Assembly (NCBI GenBank): GCA_022509185.1
Contig: JAFLTS010000018.1
Coordinates: forward strand, 1-56,124
Source: Muribaculaceae bacterium
GTDB taxonomy: Bacteria > Bacteroidota > Bacteroidia > Bacteroidales > Muribaculaceae
Length of the DNA stretch: 56,124 nucleotides
Direction: 5' to 3'
Part shown: piece after piece, positions 45,819-54,357 of the stretch
Layout of the letters: every line of letters begins with the position of its first letter
Position numbering within the stretch: position 1 is the first letter of the stretch
The notes under the pieces: generated by a model
What the model was told of the DNA's origin: nothing
The model's database searches: none
What the model saw: the letters and a program-made list of their open reading frames with translations, nothing else
Program-made: the position numbers and the translations under genes

Positions 45819-45826
45819 TAATTTTG
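45819..45826 (+). promoter_or_regulatory. -7 element TAATTTTG for the outer-membrane protein at 45854
   Basis: A TAnnTTTG match lies 27 bp before ATG 45854. Confidence 0.45.
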
Positions 45827-45853
45827 CCGACAAATTATTAAAATTTGTTGAAT

Positions 45854-46672
45854 ATGAAGAAAATTCTTTCAGCTTTTGCCCTAATTTGTGTAACATTTGG
45901 TGCTAACGCCCAATTTACAGAAACTCTTAAAGAGTTAGGCATTTTCAATCATCTTGGAGTAGGTGTAGGTGTAGGAACAACCGGTATCAGTATAGAAGCG
46001 GGAACCACGATTACTCCATGGGTGCAGTTGAGGGCAGGTGCAGACATTATGCCTACAATTAAGATAAAAACTGATCTTGATCTTGAAGAATATGGGGTCA
46101 CAAGTTATGGAGGGTATAATACTCCTTATCTCAGTTCAGTAGGAATTCAAGGTAAGTTAACAAATACGCTTGGACATTTCCTTTTCGATGCGTTTCCTTT
46201 TACTAAACATTCAAGCTTCCATATCACTGTGGGAGGTTATTTTGGTGGAAGTTCAGTAATTTCAGCCTACAACACGGATAGTTTTGAGGAATTGAAAGAT
46301 GTTTATATGTACAATCATCGCTTGGGTAGTTATAGTGATATCCCCATGAGTGAAGGTAAGATTGGTGCTGCATTAGGAAATTATTTTATAGAACCGGGAC
46401 CAAACGGAGATTTGAAAGCAAGTATTAAAACTTGGAAATTTAGGCCTTATGTTGGATTCGGATTTGGAAGGATTGTTCCTAACAGCAGAATAAACTGTCT
46501 TTTTGATATGGGCGTGCAATTTTGGGGCAAGCCTGGTATATGGAACGATATTAATCATGAAAAAATCACTTCAGAAGGTGCTGACGGAGATGACGGAGGA
46601 GTGATAAAAATTATATCAAAAGTTTCGGTTTATCCTGTTATAAATATAAAAATTGTCGGCAAAATATTCTAA
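45854..46672 (+). CDS. Outer-membrane beta-barrel protein, function unknown
   Basis: I start at ATG 45854 (272 residues, MKKILSAFALICVTFGANAQ), which gives a clean signal peptide. The mature part is glycine- and aromatic-rich with alternating strands (HLGVGVGVGTTGISIEAGTTITPWVQLRAGADIM), typical of a small outer-membrane barrel. I recognise no specific family. A bidirectional terminator follows immediately. Confidence 0.75.
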   Translation: MKKILSAFALICVTFGANAQFTETLKELGIFNHLGVGVGVGTTGISIEAGTTITPWVQLRAGADIMPTIKIKTDLDLEEYGVTSYGGYNTPYLSSVGIQGKLTNTLGHFLFDAFPFTKHSSFHITVGGYFGGSSVISAYNTDSFEELKDVYMYNHRLGSYSDIPMSEGKIGAALGNYFIEPGPNGDLKASIKTWKFRPYVGFGFGRIVPNSRINCLFDMGVQFWGKPGIWNDINHEKITSEGADGDDGGVIKIISKVSVYPVINIKIVGKIF

Positions 46673-46674
46673 AT

Positions 46675-46704
46675 AAAAACGGAGGCGAAAACCTCCGTTT
46701 TTTT
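46675..46704. terminator. Bidirectional intrinsic terminator
   Basis: AAAACGGAGG (46676-46685) and CCTCCGTTTT (46692-46701) form a perfect stem with a 6-nt loop and a T-run on the plus strand. The A-run serves the minus-strand porin gene that ends at 46729. Confidence 0.88.
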
Positions 46705-46728
46705 GTATAGTTTTTTTCTCTTTATACT

Positions 46729-48033
46729 TTAGAAAGTTACCTGAAGCATAGTTTGGATTCGGTTGTCATGAGCCTGTGCGCAATTCATATCAACTCTGCG
46801 ACCCCAAATGTATTCAAGAGCCCATGAGAAGGTATCGGTTATATTATAGAATACATTAGCAACTGCATATTGCCCATATTTATATTGTGAAGCCCAAGGA
46901 GCGCTATCCCCATCAAATGTACCTGCGGTGCCATAATTCGGTGTATAAAGACGTAGATGACTGTAGATCAGGTTTGAGTATACTTTACTGCTCCAGTTAT
47001 ATTGTAAGCCTAAGTATCCGCCCCAGGCTTTAACAGTTTGTAGTTTTGAAGGATCAGTAGGGCATGGAGCCATATCGTATCCATCTCCTGTAACATCTTC
47101 AAAGTAACTTGTCATCCCTTTTCCAACAGTTGCCTGATAATAGCCTATCAATTTGTTGCATATATTGAAATTACCGGTAAGCTGGATGCCTCCTCCCGCT
47201 AAATTCTGAGTTTTTCCATCCCATCCATTAGACCTGTATTGCATATTTCTTAAAAGAGCTGAAAGACGAATACGATTATTGTTTCCCCAGTCCCATTGCA
47301 GATACATAGGTATATCAGGAATGCGTTGGGTAACTGTGGAAGTATGAGTACCATTTATATAGCTTGCCATCGGAAGTTCCGCTCCAATACCTATCCCGAA
47401 GTATTTGCCAAAGGTGTGACGATAGTCAAATTTGGCATTTATATCTACCGTAAATGAATTTGGACCTTCATAATCAATGGTGCTTGGATCTGCAGCAAGG
47501 TCAGTGAAAAGACTGAATCCATATCCTAATTCAAAGCCCCTCCATGTAACATAAGCTTGACGTACTTCAGGAAGATATCCATTTCCCAAAAATATAAAGT
47601 TAAGATAGAAACCCACTTTATTTTTATCGTTAGGTAAAGCTACAAGGTTCAAATAAAGATCGGATTGTTGAGCACTAAGACCGAATTGACCTTTATTCCC
47701 CGGTTTCTGTTGTCCCGGCATTGGAATCTGGGAAACAATGAATTCATTGTAATTATCTATAGGTGAACCCCAGTCAAAACTCATAGTACCTTTTACATAA
47801 CCTCCAAATCCGAGATAAAATTTTTCATTTTTACCTACTATGGCAAAACGAGGAGAATTAGGTACACGATAATCTGCCGGAGAATTTTCCATGAAAGCCT
47901 CCATAACTTTTACTGAATCAGCTACTTCTCCTAAAAGTATATTGAGAGGCCTGTTTTTATGCAACGGATGAGAGTTCTGGGCGCATACGCTCATTGCACA
48001 TACAGCACCCAGCAGAAGTAAAAATTTTTTCAT
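46729..48033 (-). CDS. DcaP-like outer-membrane porin
   Basis: The 434-residue protein has a signal peptide (about 1-18, ending VCAQN). A short helical N-terminal part (about 25-60) precedes a 16-strand-like barrel beginning GGYVKGTMSFDWGSP. It resembles DcaP-type trimeric porins, which have an N-terminal coiled coil and pass small, often acidic, solutes. The final strand ends in Phe (MLQVTF). It follows the antiporter gene on the same strand with a hairpin between them, so it may supply the antiporter with substrate. This is inference from position. Confidence 0.8.
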   Translation of the reverse strand: MKKFLLLLGAVCAMSVCAQNSHPLHKNRPLNILLGEVADSVKVMEAFMENSPADYRVPNSPRFAIVGKNEKFYLGFGGYVKGTMSFDWGSPIDNYNEFIVSQIPMPGQQKPGNKGQFGLSAQQSDLYLNLVALPNDKNKVGFYLNFIFLGNGYLPEVRQAYVTWRGFELGYGFSLFTDLAADPSTIDYEGPNSFTVDINAKFDYRHTFGKYFGIGIGAELPMASYINGTHTSTVTQRIPDIPMYLQWDWGNNNRIRLSALLRNMQYRSNGWDGKTQNLAGGGIQLTGNFNICNKLIGYYQATVGKGMTSYFEDVTGDGYDMAPCPTDPSKLQTVKAWGGYLGLQYNWSSKVYSNLIYSHLRLYTPNYGTAGTFDGDSAPWASQYKYGQYAVANVFYNITDTFSWALEYIWGRRVDMNCAQAHDNRIQTMLQVTF

Positions 48034-48051
48034 TTTATTTAAGTTTAGAAA

Positions 48052-48081
48052 CCCCGGATTAGGGTAGACCTTACTCCGGGG
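48052..48081 (-). terminator. Hairpin between antiporter and porin genes
   Basis: CCCCGGA (48052-48058) and TCCGGGG (48075-48081) form a strong GC stem. The T-run after it on the minus strand is poor (TTTCTAAA), so it may terminate only partially or protect the 3' end of the antiporter message. Confidence 0.5.
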
Positions 48082-48095
48082 TAAAATCGGGTTAA

Positions 48096-50090
48096 TTAAT
48101 TTTTAGAATCATTAGTATTAAGAGGAGCGCCATTATCGTCATCATGCACCTCAATGTCTTTTGCTGTAAAAGGTTCATTAGGATCAAGAGCATCATGAAC
48201 TGTTTTTTCTGCCTTAGCTCTCTCTGCTGCGGCTGCTGCATGAGCTTTGGTTTCTGCGTCAACCAAAGCGGCAAGTCCTTCAGCCAATCTTTGCACATCT
48301 GCAGCTTCTTTAGAGGCTGTATCTGCAAGATCCTGTGCTTTCTTAGCTAAATCAAGTGCTTCTGCAGCTGCTAACATGGTTTTTGATTCATGATCCTTCA
48401 GGATATCTACAGGGGAGAAATCAGAAAGTTGAATCAAAGGTTCATCATTAGAAAGGTTTGGACGAAGTGACATATTGGTAATATCTCCTATTGTCTTCAT
48501 AGTTACGGGTCCGAAATCCCCATCCTGCCATTCCATGGCTCGTTGAATCTCAGCCTGGGTTGGAACATATCCAACCGGCCATTTTGAAACACGACCAGGT
48601 TCACGACCCTCTATTTCCCAATTGAAAGGATAAAAATCAGTGTTTTTATCTCTCCAGTCCGGTTTCCTATAATCATATACTACAAAAGGAATTGCCAGGA
48701 AAACAACAGTACATGCCACCAGAATGATGATATATACAGCCGGGCTTCCTGTATTGATTTGTGAAGGAGGGAAGAAACTAATAATAGCCGCCAGTATAGC
48801 TCCTGCGATACCTACAATTCCTATAAGCCATTTCACGAAGTTTCCACCCGGTATTTTAAACCCTCGTTTTACGTTAGGTTCTGTTCTTCTAAGACGAACG
48901 AAAGCTCCATAGATTATAACACACATAACCAGATAGAGAATTGTTGCCAATTGGCTTAGAATCTGATATGCTGATTCTACACTGGGAAGGATAACCAAAA
49001 CTAATGATAATATAGATACCCAGATACCTTGTATCCAAAGGAGCGGAACCTGGATTCCGTGTTTATTGGTCTTTTGGAGAGATTTTGGTAAATAACCGGA
49101 TTTTCCTACCGCCAGAATACCTGTTGATGGTCCGGCTATAATTACACTTACCTGTCCCAATACACCGAAAGTTATAAATACAGCCATTACATTCCCAAGC
49201 CATTCACAATGTAAATGAGCCCATAAATCATTATATGCAATCAGAAGACTCGCAAGAAGGTTGATATCTTTAGCAGGCTCTACAAAACCAATTGCCAGCG
49301 TTCCGGCTATGAATATCACAAGAATAATAATAACTGCAAAGAAAACTGATTGTGGAAATGTCTTGGCCGGATCTTTCATGTTGTTTACATGTACGGCCTG
49401 CATCTCCATTCCTCCGTAAAAAAGGAATATGGAGGCTGCAAGTACTATAGTCTGATATTGTTTAAAGTCAGGCCAGAAAGGTTGACTTGTATCTATCCAG
49501 TTATGACCATGAGAACAAATATAAATAATTCCTAAAATTATAAGAATTGCTCCGGGAATAATAGTACCAAAAATACCTCCCAGTTTTGAAAGTGTATTAG
49601 ATGATTTGATTCCTCTGAATGTGTTAAACGTTGCTGCCCAGAAAACTCCAAGCACTATACAAATGGTATAGATTTTGTTAGCAGCCAAACGTGCATCAAA
49701 TGATTCAGGCCAGAAAATATAAGCCAAAGCCACAGCTGCAAACATCAAAACAGCAGGGAACCAAATCAATACCATAATCCATTCCATGTACATTGCAGCC
49801 CAGCCCCAACGTGGACCGAAAGCTTCTGCACACCAACGGAATAAACCTCCGCTATGAGTATAAGTAGAAGCAAGTTCTGCACAGACCAGCGAAAAAGGTA
49901 CCAGGAACAAAATTGCCGCAAGTACATACCAGAAAATTGAAGTATATCCAAACTCTGCCTGTGAGGGAAGGCCACGAAGACTCAATACTGTAGTTACAGT
50001 AAGTATAGCCATCCCCCACATCGATAAGTAGGATTTCTTATCTAATACAGGTTTCCCTGTACCTGATTTTGATGGGGTAGATGTTGCCAT
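48096..50090 (-). CDS. GadC-like amino-acid antiporter with long cytoplasmic tail
   Basis: This APC-superfamily transporter resembles the glutamate/GABA antiporter GadC, which exchanges an amino acid for its decarboxylation product. About 12 membrane helices cover residues 20-472, with the family blocks YVLAAILFLVPFSLVCAELAS and YGGMEMQAVHVNNMKDPAKTFPQ. The last 192 residues (473-664) are cytoplasmic and far longer than the short C-plug of E. coli GadC. They include WPVGYVPTQAEIQRAMEW and an Ala-rich predicted coiled coil (about 569-630). Three PSD-like decarboxylase genes lie directly upstream. The substrate is unknown. Confidence 0.85.
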   Translation of the reverse strand: MATSTPSKSGTGKPVLDKKSYLSMWGMAILTVTTVLSLRGLPSQAEFGYTSIFWYVLAAILFLVPFSLVCAELASTYTHSGGLFRWCAEAFGPRWGWAAMYMEWIMVLIWFPAVLMFAAVALAYIFWPESFDARLAANKIYTICIVLGVFWAATFNTFRGIKSSNTLSKLGGIFGTIIPGAILIILGIIYICSHGHNWIDTSQPFWPDFKQYQTIVLAASIFLFYGGMEMQAVHVNNMKDPAKTFPQSVFFAVIIILVIFIAGTLAIGFVEPAKDINLLASLLIAYNDLWAHLHCEWLGNVMAVFITFGVLGQVSVIIAGPSTGILAVGKSGYLPKSLQKTNKHGIQVPLLWIQGIWVSILSLVLVILPSVESAYQILSQLATILYLVMCVIIYGAFVRLRRTEPNVKRGFKIPGGNFVKWLIGIVGIAGAILAAIISFFPPSQINTGSPAVYIIILVACTVVFLAIPFVVYDYRKPDWRDKNTDFYPFNWEIEGREPGRVSKWPVGYVPTQAEIQRAMEWQDGDFGPVTMKTIGDITNMSLRPNLSNDEPLIQLSDFSPVDILKDHESKTMLAAAEALDLAKKAQDLADTASKEAADVQRLAEGLAALVDAETKAHAAAAAERAKAEKTVHDALDPNEPFTAKDIEVHDDDNGAPLNTNDSKN

Positions 50091-50119
50091 ATGTTATTAA
50101 TACGGGTTAAGTTAGTTTG

Positions 50120-50152
50120 CAAAATTAAAAAAAATATTAACTTTTAAAGCAA
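50120..50152 (-). promoter_or_regulatory. Promoter TTG-N22-TAATTTTG for the antiporter gene
   Basis: On the minus strand, -33 TTG (50150-50152) and -7 TAATTTTG (50120-50127) lie 29 bp before the start codon. The -33 element sits within the T-run of the preceding terminator. Confidence 0.5.
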
Positions 50153-50204
50153 AAAAAACCGAAGGGAGGAATTTTATTCACATCCCCTCCGGTTCACTTA
50201 ACTT
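50151..50204 (-). terminator. Intrinsic terminator after decarboxylase paralogue 1
   Basis: On the minus strand AACCGGAGGGG pairs with CCTCCCTTCGGTT across a 14-nt loop with one bulge and one wobble, followed by eight T. It lies just after the stop codon of the 50218-51381 gene. Confidence 0.75.
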
Positions 50205-50217
50205 ATGGTCGTGTAAA

Positions 50218-51381
50218 TTAGCAAATAATTTTAGGTCTTTCGCATCCTACCACAGGTTCAGCCATGGCAATACGTGTTCCAACTTTATAATGCACACCCG
50301 GTTGAGCTGTGAAAGAAACATTAGCTTTCTCCTGGAATACCATACAATAATCAGATCCTCCGAATTGGAAATAGGAGATCTCTTCTCCTTTATGAAGTAC
50401 TCTTCCTTCTTCAGCAGTTATAATAACACTGGAGACATTACTCATACCAATAGGTAAAACACCAACCAAACCTATCGGAGAATCAATTATTATACAACCA
50501 CGAGTCTGCATGAATTCATAACCTGCTGTATCGGGAGCTGTAATTTGTTCATGTTTGATCTGATTTTTTCCGGGTTGCCCTGGAACAGGTTCTGCAGTAA
50601 TATTTACATAGGTAGTTCCTTGAATAACCCTTGCTTCAACAATCTTTCCGGCCACGGGAGCATGTTGCCTATGATAATCATTGGTATTGAGGAAAGAGTG
50701 TGTCCATTGTCCTCCTTTGAAGCAATCTTTATATTTGCTTCCTTCCAAAAGTTCATCAATACTCCAGTATAGACCTTTACAATTTACTTTGGTTCCTGAA
50801 TTAACTTCCCATTGACCATCAAAATGTGCCTCAGCTGCGGCTACTATCACTCTATCATCGTCAAGGCCGGCTACGGGACGATAACCCGGCTTGGTGTAAC
50901 GAGCAAAAAATTCATTGAAAGATTTCCATCCTCCTCTGGGACAAACATATTCTCCCATATTGTAATCCGGAGCATCATAGAAAGTCTTAAGAGTTTCCGG
51001 AGTAAGAGATTCAGGTGTATCAAGGAATTCGCCTTGAGCATTCATATATCTTTTTAACCAGGCACTCAGAGGTGTCAATGGTTGTTCCTGCTGATGAGGC
51101 ACAACCGCATTTTGCAATTCCTTGACAGGACTTTGGTCGAATACAAAATAAAATTTGCAAAGATATTCCAGACACAGATTGCCCCAACGATTTTCGCGAG
51201 GTACCCATGTTACAAACATATTAATCCAATTGAGCCAGCTGTCCAGATCTTTAACATCTTCCATTCCTACGATATTATAAGAAGCCGTCTTGGCAATCGC
51301 TTCTTTAAATTTATCTACCCAGCCATACTCTTTCATCATGTCCACTAATTCCTGGACAATAGGTTGATATTTTGTTGCCAT
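50218..51381 (-). CDS. PSD-like pyruvoyl decarboxylase, paralogue 1, with altered active-site Asp
   Basis: The 387-residue protein has the fused N-terminal PSD-associated domain (PF12588 type, about 30-165, with PVKELQNAVVPH and YNMGEYVCPRGGWKSFNEFFAR) and a phosphatidylserine-decarboxylase-like catalytic domain. DYHRQH (H237 and H240) and the self-cleavage site FGGS (S343, future pyruvoyl) are present. The segment equivalent to TSPADS in the other two paralogues reads VAAAEA here, with E184 in place of the Asp that assists cleavage in PSDs. It has no membrane segment, so it probably acts on a soluble amino acid instead of phospholipid. The last residue is Cys. Confidence 0.85.
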   Translation of the reverse strand: MATKYQPIVQELVDMMKEYGWVDKFKEAIAKTASYNIVGMEDVKDLDSWLNWINMFVTWVPRENRWGNLCLEYLCKFYFVFDQSPVKELQNAVVPHQQEQPLTPLSAWLKRYMNAQGEFLDTPESLTPETLKTFYDAPDYNMGEYVCPRGGWKSFNEFFARYTKPGYRPVAGLDDDRVIVAAAEAHFDGQWEVNSGTKVNCKGLYWSIDELLEGSKYKDCFKGGQWTHSFLNTNDYHRQHAPVAGKIVEARVIQGTTYVNITAEPVPGQPGKNQIKHEQITAPDTAGYEFMQTRGCIIIDSPIGLVGVLPIGMSNVSSVIITAEEGRVLHKGEEISYFQFGGSDYCMVFQEKANVSFTAQPGVHYKVGTRIAMAEPVVGCERPKIIC

Positions 51382-51400
51382 ATATTATCTTATTTATAAT

Positions 51401-51438
51401 AAAGATCTTAGGGAGAGAAAAATCTCCCTGAGATCTTT
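51401..51438 (-). terminator. Long hairpin between decarboxylase paralogues 2 and 1
   Basis: AAAGATCTTAGGGAGA (51401-51416) and TCTCCCTGAGATCTTT (51423-51438) pair over 16 positions with one T-G wobble. It is followed on the minus strand by an AT-rich but broken T-run. It is a probable terminator or processing hairpin. Confidence 0.6.
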
Positions 51439-51479
51439 ACATTATTTATAACGGTTAATCAATTTTTAGAATTTAGAAA

Positions 51480-52640
51480 TTAGCAGCATCTCAGATTAGG
51501 AATTACAGGATAAGCCTGGGCTACACGAGTACCTACTTTGTAGTGGACGTTCGGTTGAGCTGTGATGCTTACATTTGATTGTTCCTGATATACCGTAACG
51601 ATATCTGAACCACCGAACTGGAAGTAGGAAATTTCTTCTCCTTTATGAAGAGTTCTTCCTTCTTCAGCAGTAAGAATTATAGATGATACCTGAGCCATAC
51701 CCATAGGTAGAACTGCTACCAATCCAATAGGGCTGTCAATTACCACAAGACCACGTGTCTGCATGAATTCATATCCTGCCTGGTCGGGGGCATCGAATGC
51801 ACGGTGCATTACTACATCATGACGACCTTCTGTGTCACCCGGAATTGGTTGAGCGATAACTTGTAGATAAACTGTACCCTGAATAACACGTGCTTCAACC
51901 ACTTTACCCATTACAGGGGCATGTTGACGGTGGTAATCGGTTGTATTAAGGAATGAATGTGTCCAGATACCTCCACCAAAAGCATCAGCATACGGGCTGC
52001 CTTCAAGAAGTTCTTCAATCTTCCAGTCAAGTCCCTTAATGTTCACATGAGAATTTGAGTTAACTTCCCATTGTCCGTCGAAAGTTGAGTCAGCCGGTGA
52101 AGTAATAACACAAGGATCACCAATAGCAGCGATAGGACGATATCCCGGTTTTGTACGACGAGCAAACATCTGATTGAAAGTTTTCCAGCCACCACGGGGA
52201 CAAATATATTCCCCCATATTGTATCGTGGTGCATTCTCAAATGTAGCCAAGGATTCAGGAGTAATTGTTGCAGGATCATCCATCCATTCTCCAAGAGCAT
52301 TTACCCAATCTTTCATCCATTGTGAAAGCGGAGTAAGTGGCTGCATCTTGTCATGAGGTACAACAGCATTTTGAAGTCCTTTTACAGGGGGTTGATCCAA
52401 TAAGAAATAGAATTTACAAACATGCTTGTAAACTTCAGTTCCATAACGATTTTCGACCGGAACCCAACTTAGCTGAGCGTTACACCAATCGATATAATCA
52501 TCTACTGTCTTGATGTCTTCCATTCCTACCACTTTATATGCTTGAGCATTCTTAAGTGCTTCTTCAAATAGAGGACGCCAATTGTTTTGGTTGAGCAGCT
52601 CTACAAATTTCTGCATCACCGGATGAAGTGTTTGTGCCAT
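51480..52640 (-). CDS. PSD-like pyruvoyl decarboxylase, paralogue 2
   Basis: This 386-residue paralogue has the same two-domain plan: PSD-associated N-terminal domain (about 30-165) and catalytic domain with TSPADS (D184), DYHRQH (H237 and H240) and FGGSD (S345). All PSD residues needed for self-cleavage and decarboxylation appear intact. No membrane-binding segment or signal peptide is present. Fungal PsiD, an L-tryptophan decarboxylase, belongs to the same two-domain family, so an aromatic or other amino acid is a plausible substrate. It is most similar to paralogue 3. The C-terminus is LRCC. Confidence 0.88.
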   Translation of the reverse strand: MAQTLHPVMQKFVELLNQNNWRPLFEEALKNAQAYKVVGMEDIKTVDDYIDWCNAQLSWVPVENRYGTEVYKHVCKFYFLLDQPPVKGLQNAVVPHDKMQPLTPLSQWMKDWVNALGEWMDDPATITPESLATFENAPRYNMGEYICPRGGWKTFNQMFARRTKPGYRPIAAIGDPCVITSPADSTFDGQWEVNSNSHVNIKGLDWKIEELLEGSPYADAFGGGIWTHSFLNTTDYHRQHAPVMGKVVEARVIQGTVYLQVIAQPIPGDTEGRHDVVMHRAFDAPDQAGYEFMQTRGLVVIDSPIGLVAVLPMGMAQVSSIILTAEEGRTLHKGEEISYFQFGGSDIVTVYQEQSNVSITAQPNVHYKVGTRVAQAYPVIPNLRCC

Positions 52641-52681
52641 CTTAATTAATTTTTAATAAGTTAATAATAATTTATGAATTT

Positions 52682-52699
52682 ATATTGTCGGGTCAATAT
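52682..52699. repeat. Inverted repeat ATATTG-N6-CAATAT upstream of paralogue 2
   Basis: Two perfect 6-bp half-sites flank TCGGGT, about 42-59 bp before the paralogue 2 start codon. The size and position suit an operator for a dimeric regulator. No matching copy is seen upstream of the other two paralogues. Confidence 0.35.
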
Positions 52700-52812
52700 T
52701 ACATCTATAATAATATATTCAATAATAAAACATTTTACAACCAAAAAAGTTTGTTTTTTAATTAAGTAAATTGATATTTAATGATTTTTTAATAAAACTT
52801 CAATAAAGCAAT

Positions 52813-52836
52813 AAAAAAGGGAGGAAGGATCCTCCC
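52813..52836 (-). terminator. Intrinsic terminator after decarboxylase paralogue 3
   Basis: GGGAGGA (52819-52825) and TCCTCCC (52830-52836) form a perfect stem with a 4-nt loop, followed on the minus strand by six T. It lies 15 bp after the stop codon. Confidence 0.88.
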
Positions 52837-52851
52837 TAAAATTCAAGTTTT

Positions 52852-54009
52852 TTAATATCTGCGAGGTGGAATAACCGGATAAGCCATACCGATTCTTGTA
52901 CCTACTTTATAATGTACTCCTGGACATGCAGTCAGGCTTACATTCGATTGCTGTTGATATACTGTTACGATATCGGAACCACCGAACTGGAAGTAGGATA
53001 TTTCTTCACCCTTATGGAGTGTACGACCAACTTCAGCAGTCATAATAATTGAAGAAACTTGAGCCATACCCATCGGTAAAACCGCTACAAGACCTATCGG
53101 ACTGTCAAGCACTACAAGACCACGAGTCTGTTGGAACTGATATCCAGGAGTGTCAGGAATATCGAAAGTACGTTTCATAACTACTCTCTTCTTACCATTC
53201 GGATCACCGGGTATTGGTTCTGCACTTACCTGAAGATAAACACAACCTTGAATTTCACGTGATTCAAGCACTTTACCCATGATAGGAGTATGTTGACGGT
53301 GATAGTCAGTAGTATTCAGGAATGAGTGTGTCCATATACCACCCATGAATTCATTTGCATAAGGGCTACCTTCGAGCAATTCTTCAATTCTCCAGTCAAG
53401 ACCTTTGATATTAACATGAGAATTAGTATTAACTTCCCATTGTCCGTCAAAGGTAGAATCGGCAGGTGAAGTAAGAACACATGGGTCGTCTATTGCAGCA
53501 ATAGGACGATAACCTGGTTTTGTATGACGTGCAAACATCTGATTGAATGTCTTCCAACCTCCACGAGGACAAACATATTCGCCCATATTGTAACGGGGAG
53601 CATTCATGAAAGTCTCTACAGATTGTTGTGAAATTGATCCTGGTTCATCCATCCAAGCACCAAGAGCATCAACATATTCTCTCATCCATTCACTCAATGG
53701 GGTAAGAGGTTGCATTTTGTCGTGAGGAACAACCGGATTTTGCAATTCCTTAACAGGACTTTGGTCTAAAAGGAAATAGAATTTGGCGATATGATCGTAA
53801 ACTAAAGTACCGTAATTGTTTTCAACGGGAATCCAGCTTAATTGAGCATCACACCATTTGAAATAGTCATCAAGAGTTTTGATGTCTTCAAAACCTTCTA
53901 CATTTTCTGCATCACATTTTTTGAGAGCTTCTTCAAATTTGCTCTGCCAGTTGTTAGTGCGGATCAGATCGACCAATTTTTGCACTACGGGATGAAAATT
54001 TTGGGCCAT
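52852..54009 (-). CDS. PSD-like pyruvoyl decarboxylase, paralogue 3
   Basis: I start at ATG 54009 (385 residues, MAQNFHPVV), which aligns with paralogue 2; the longer in-frame start adds 26 residues with no counterpart. The two-domain plan is the same, with TSPADS (D184), DYHRQH (H237 and H240) and FGGSD (S345). It differs from paralogue 2 in the acidic and charged residues of the 265-280 loop (DPNGKKRVVMKR) and at the C-terminus (PPRRY). It is the first gene of the tandem array, and the divergent tnaA begins 348 bp away. Confidence 0.88.
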   Translation of the reverse strand: MAQNFHPVVQKLVDLIRTNNWQSKFEEALKKCDAENVEGFEDIKTLDDYFKWCDAQLSWIPVENNYGTLVYDHIAKFYFLLDQSPVKELQNPVVPHDKMQPLTPLSEWMREYVDALGAWMDEPGSISQQSVETFMNAPRYNMGEYVCPRGGWKTFNQMFARHTKPGYRPIAAIDDPCVLTSPADSTFDGQWEVNTNSHVNIKGLDWRIEELLEGSPYANEFMGGIWTHSFLNTTDYHRQHTPIMGKVLESREIQGCVYLQVSAEPIPGDPNGKKRVVMKRTFDIPDTPGYQFQQTRGLVVLDSPIGLVAVLPMGMAQVSSIIMTAEVGRTLHKGEEISYFQFGGSDIVTVYQQQSNVSLTACPGVHYKVGTRIGMAYPVIPPRRY

Positions 54010-54357
54010 TTTAATAAATTTATAAGGGTTAATAATTCTTTTGGAAAGATAAAATATTGTTTCTCTTTCCATTATTACAACAATCAAAACAACAATAAAG
54101 TTTTTTTGATTTCAAGAAAATTTCTAAAAAAATTATTTTAGATTTAAATATTTTAAGAAACTATTCTGAAAATATGAAAAAATAAGGGATTTAATCTATC
54201 TTTTTGTAAATTTCAAAATTTTCATTTATTGAAAAGGAATATATTGACTTAAATAATAATAAAGATATTGGTGGATATAGTTTATTTAGGTAAATTTGAG
54301 GAAAATTAAAATATAGCCGGAAAAGGCCAACAATAGAAACCTTAATAAAAATACTAC
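54010..54357. promoter_or_regulatory. Divergent regulatory region with tnaA promoter TTG-N20-TAAATTTG
   Basis: This 348-bp gap is very AT-rich. It holds a good plus-strand promoter, -33 TTG (54268-54270) and -7 TAAATTTG (54291-54298), with a leader of about 55 nt before tnaA. No TnaC-like leader peptide with Trp is visible. On the minus strand the best -7 candidate for paralogue 3 is the imperfect TATCTTTC at 54044-54051. I see nothing else in it. Confidence 0.6.

Noticed and set aside
50218..54009. Ordinary phosphatidylserine decarboxylases for membrane lipid synthesis
   Set aside because: Three tandem copies, the fused N-terminal PF12588-type domain, the lack of membrane segments and the antiporter next door do not fit a housekeeping Psd; not fully excluded.
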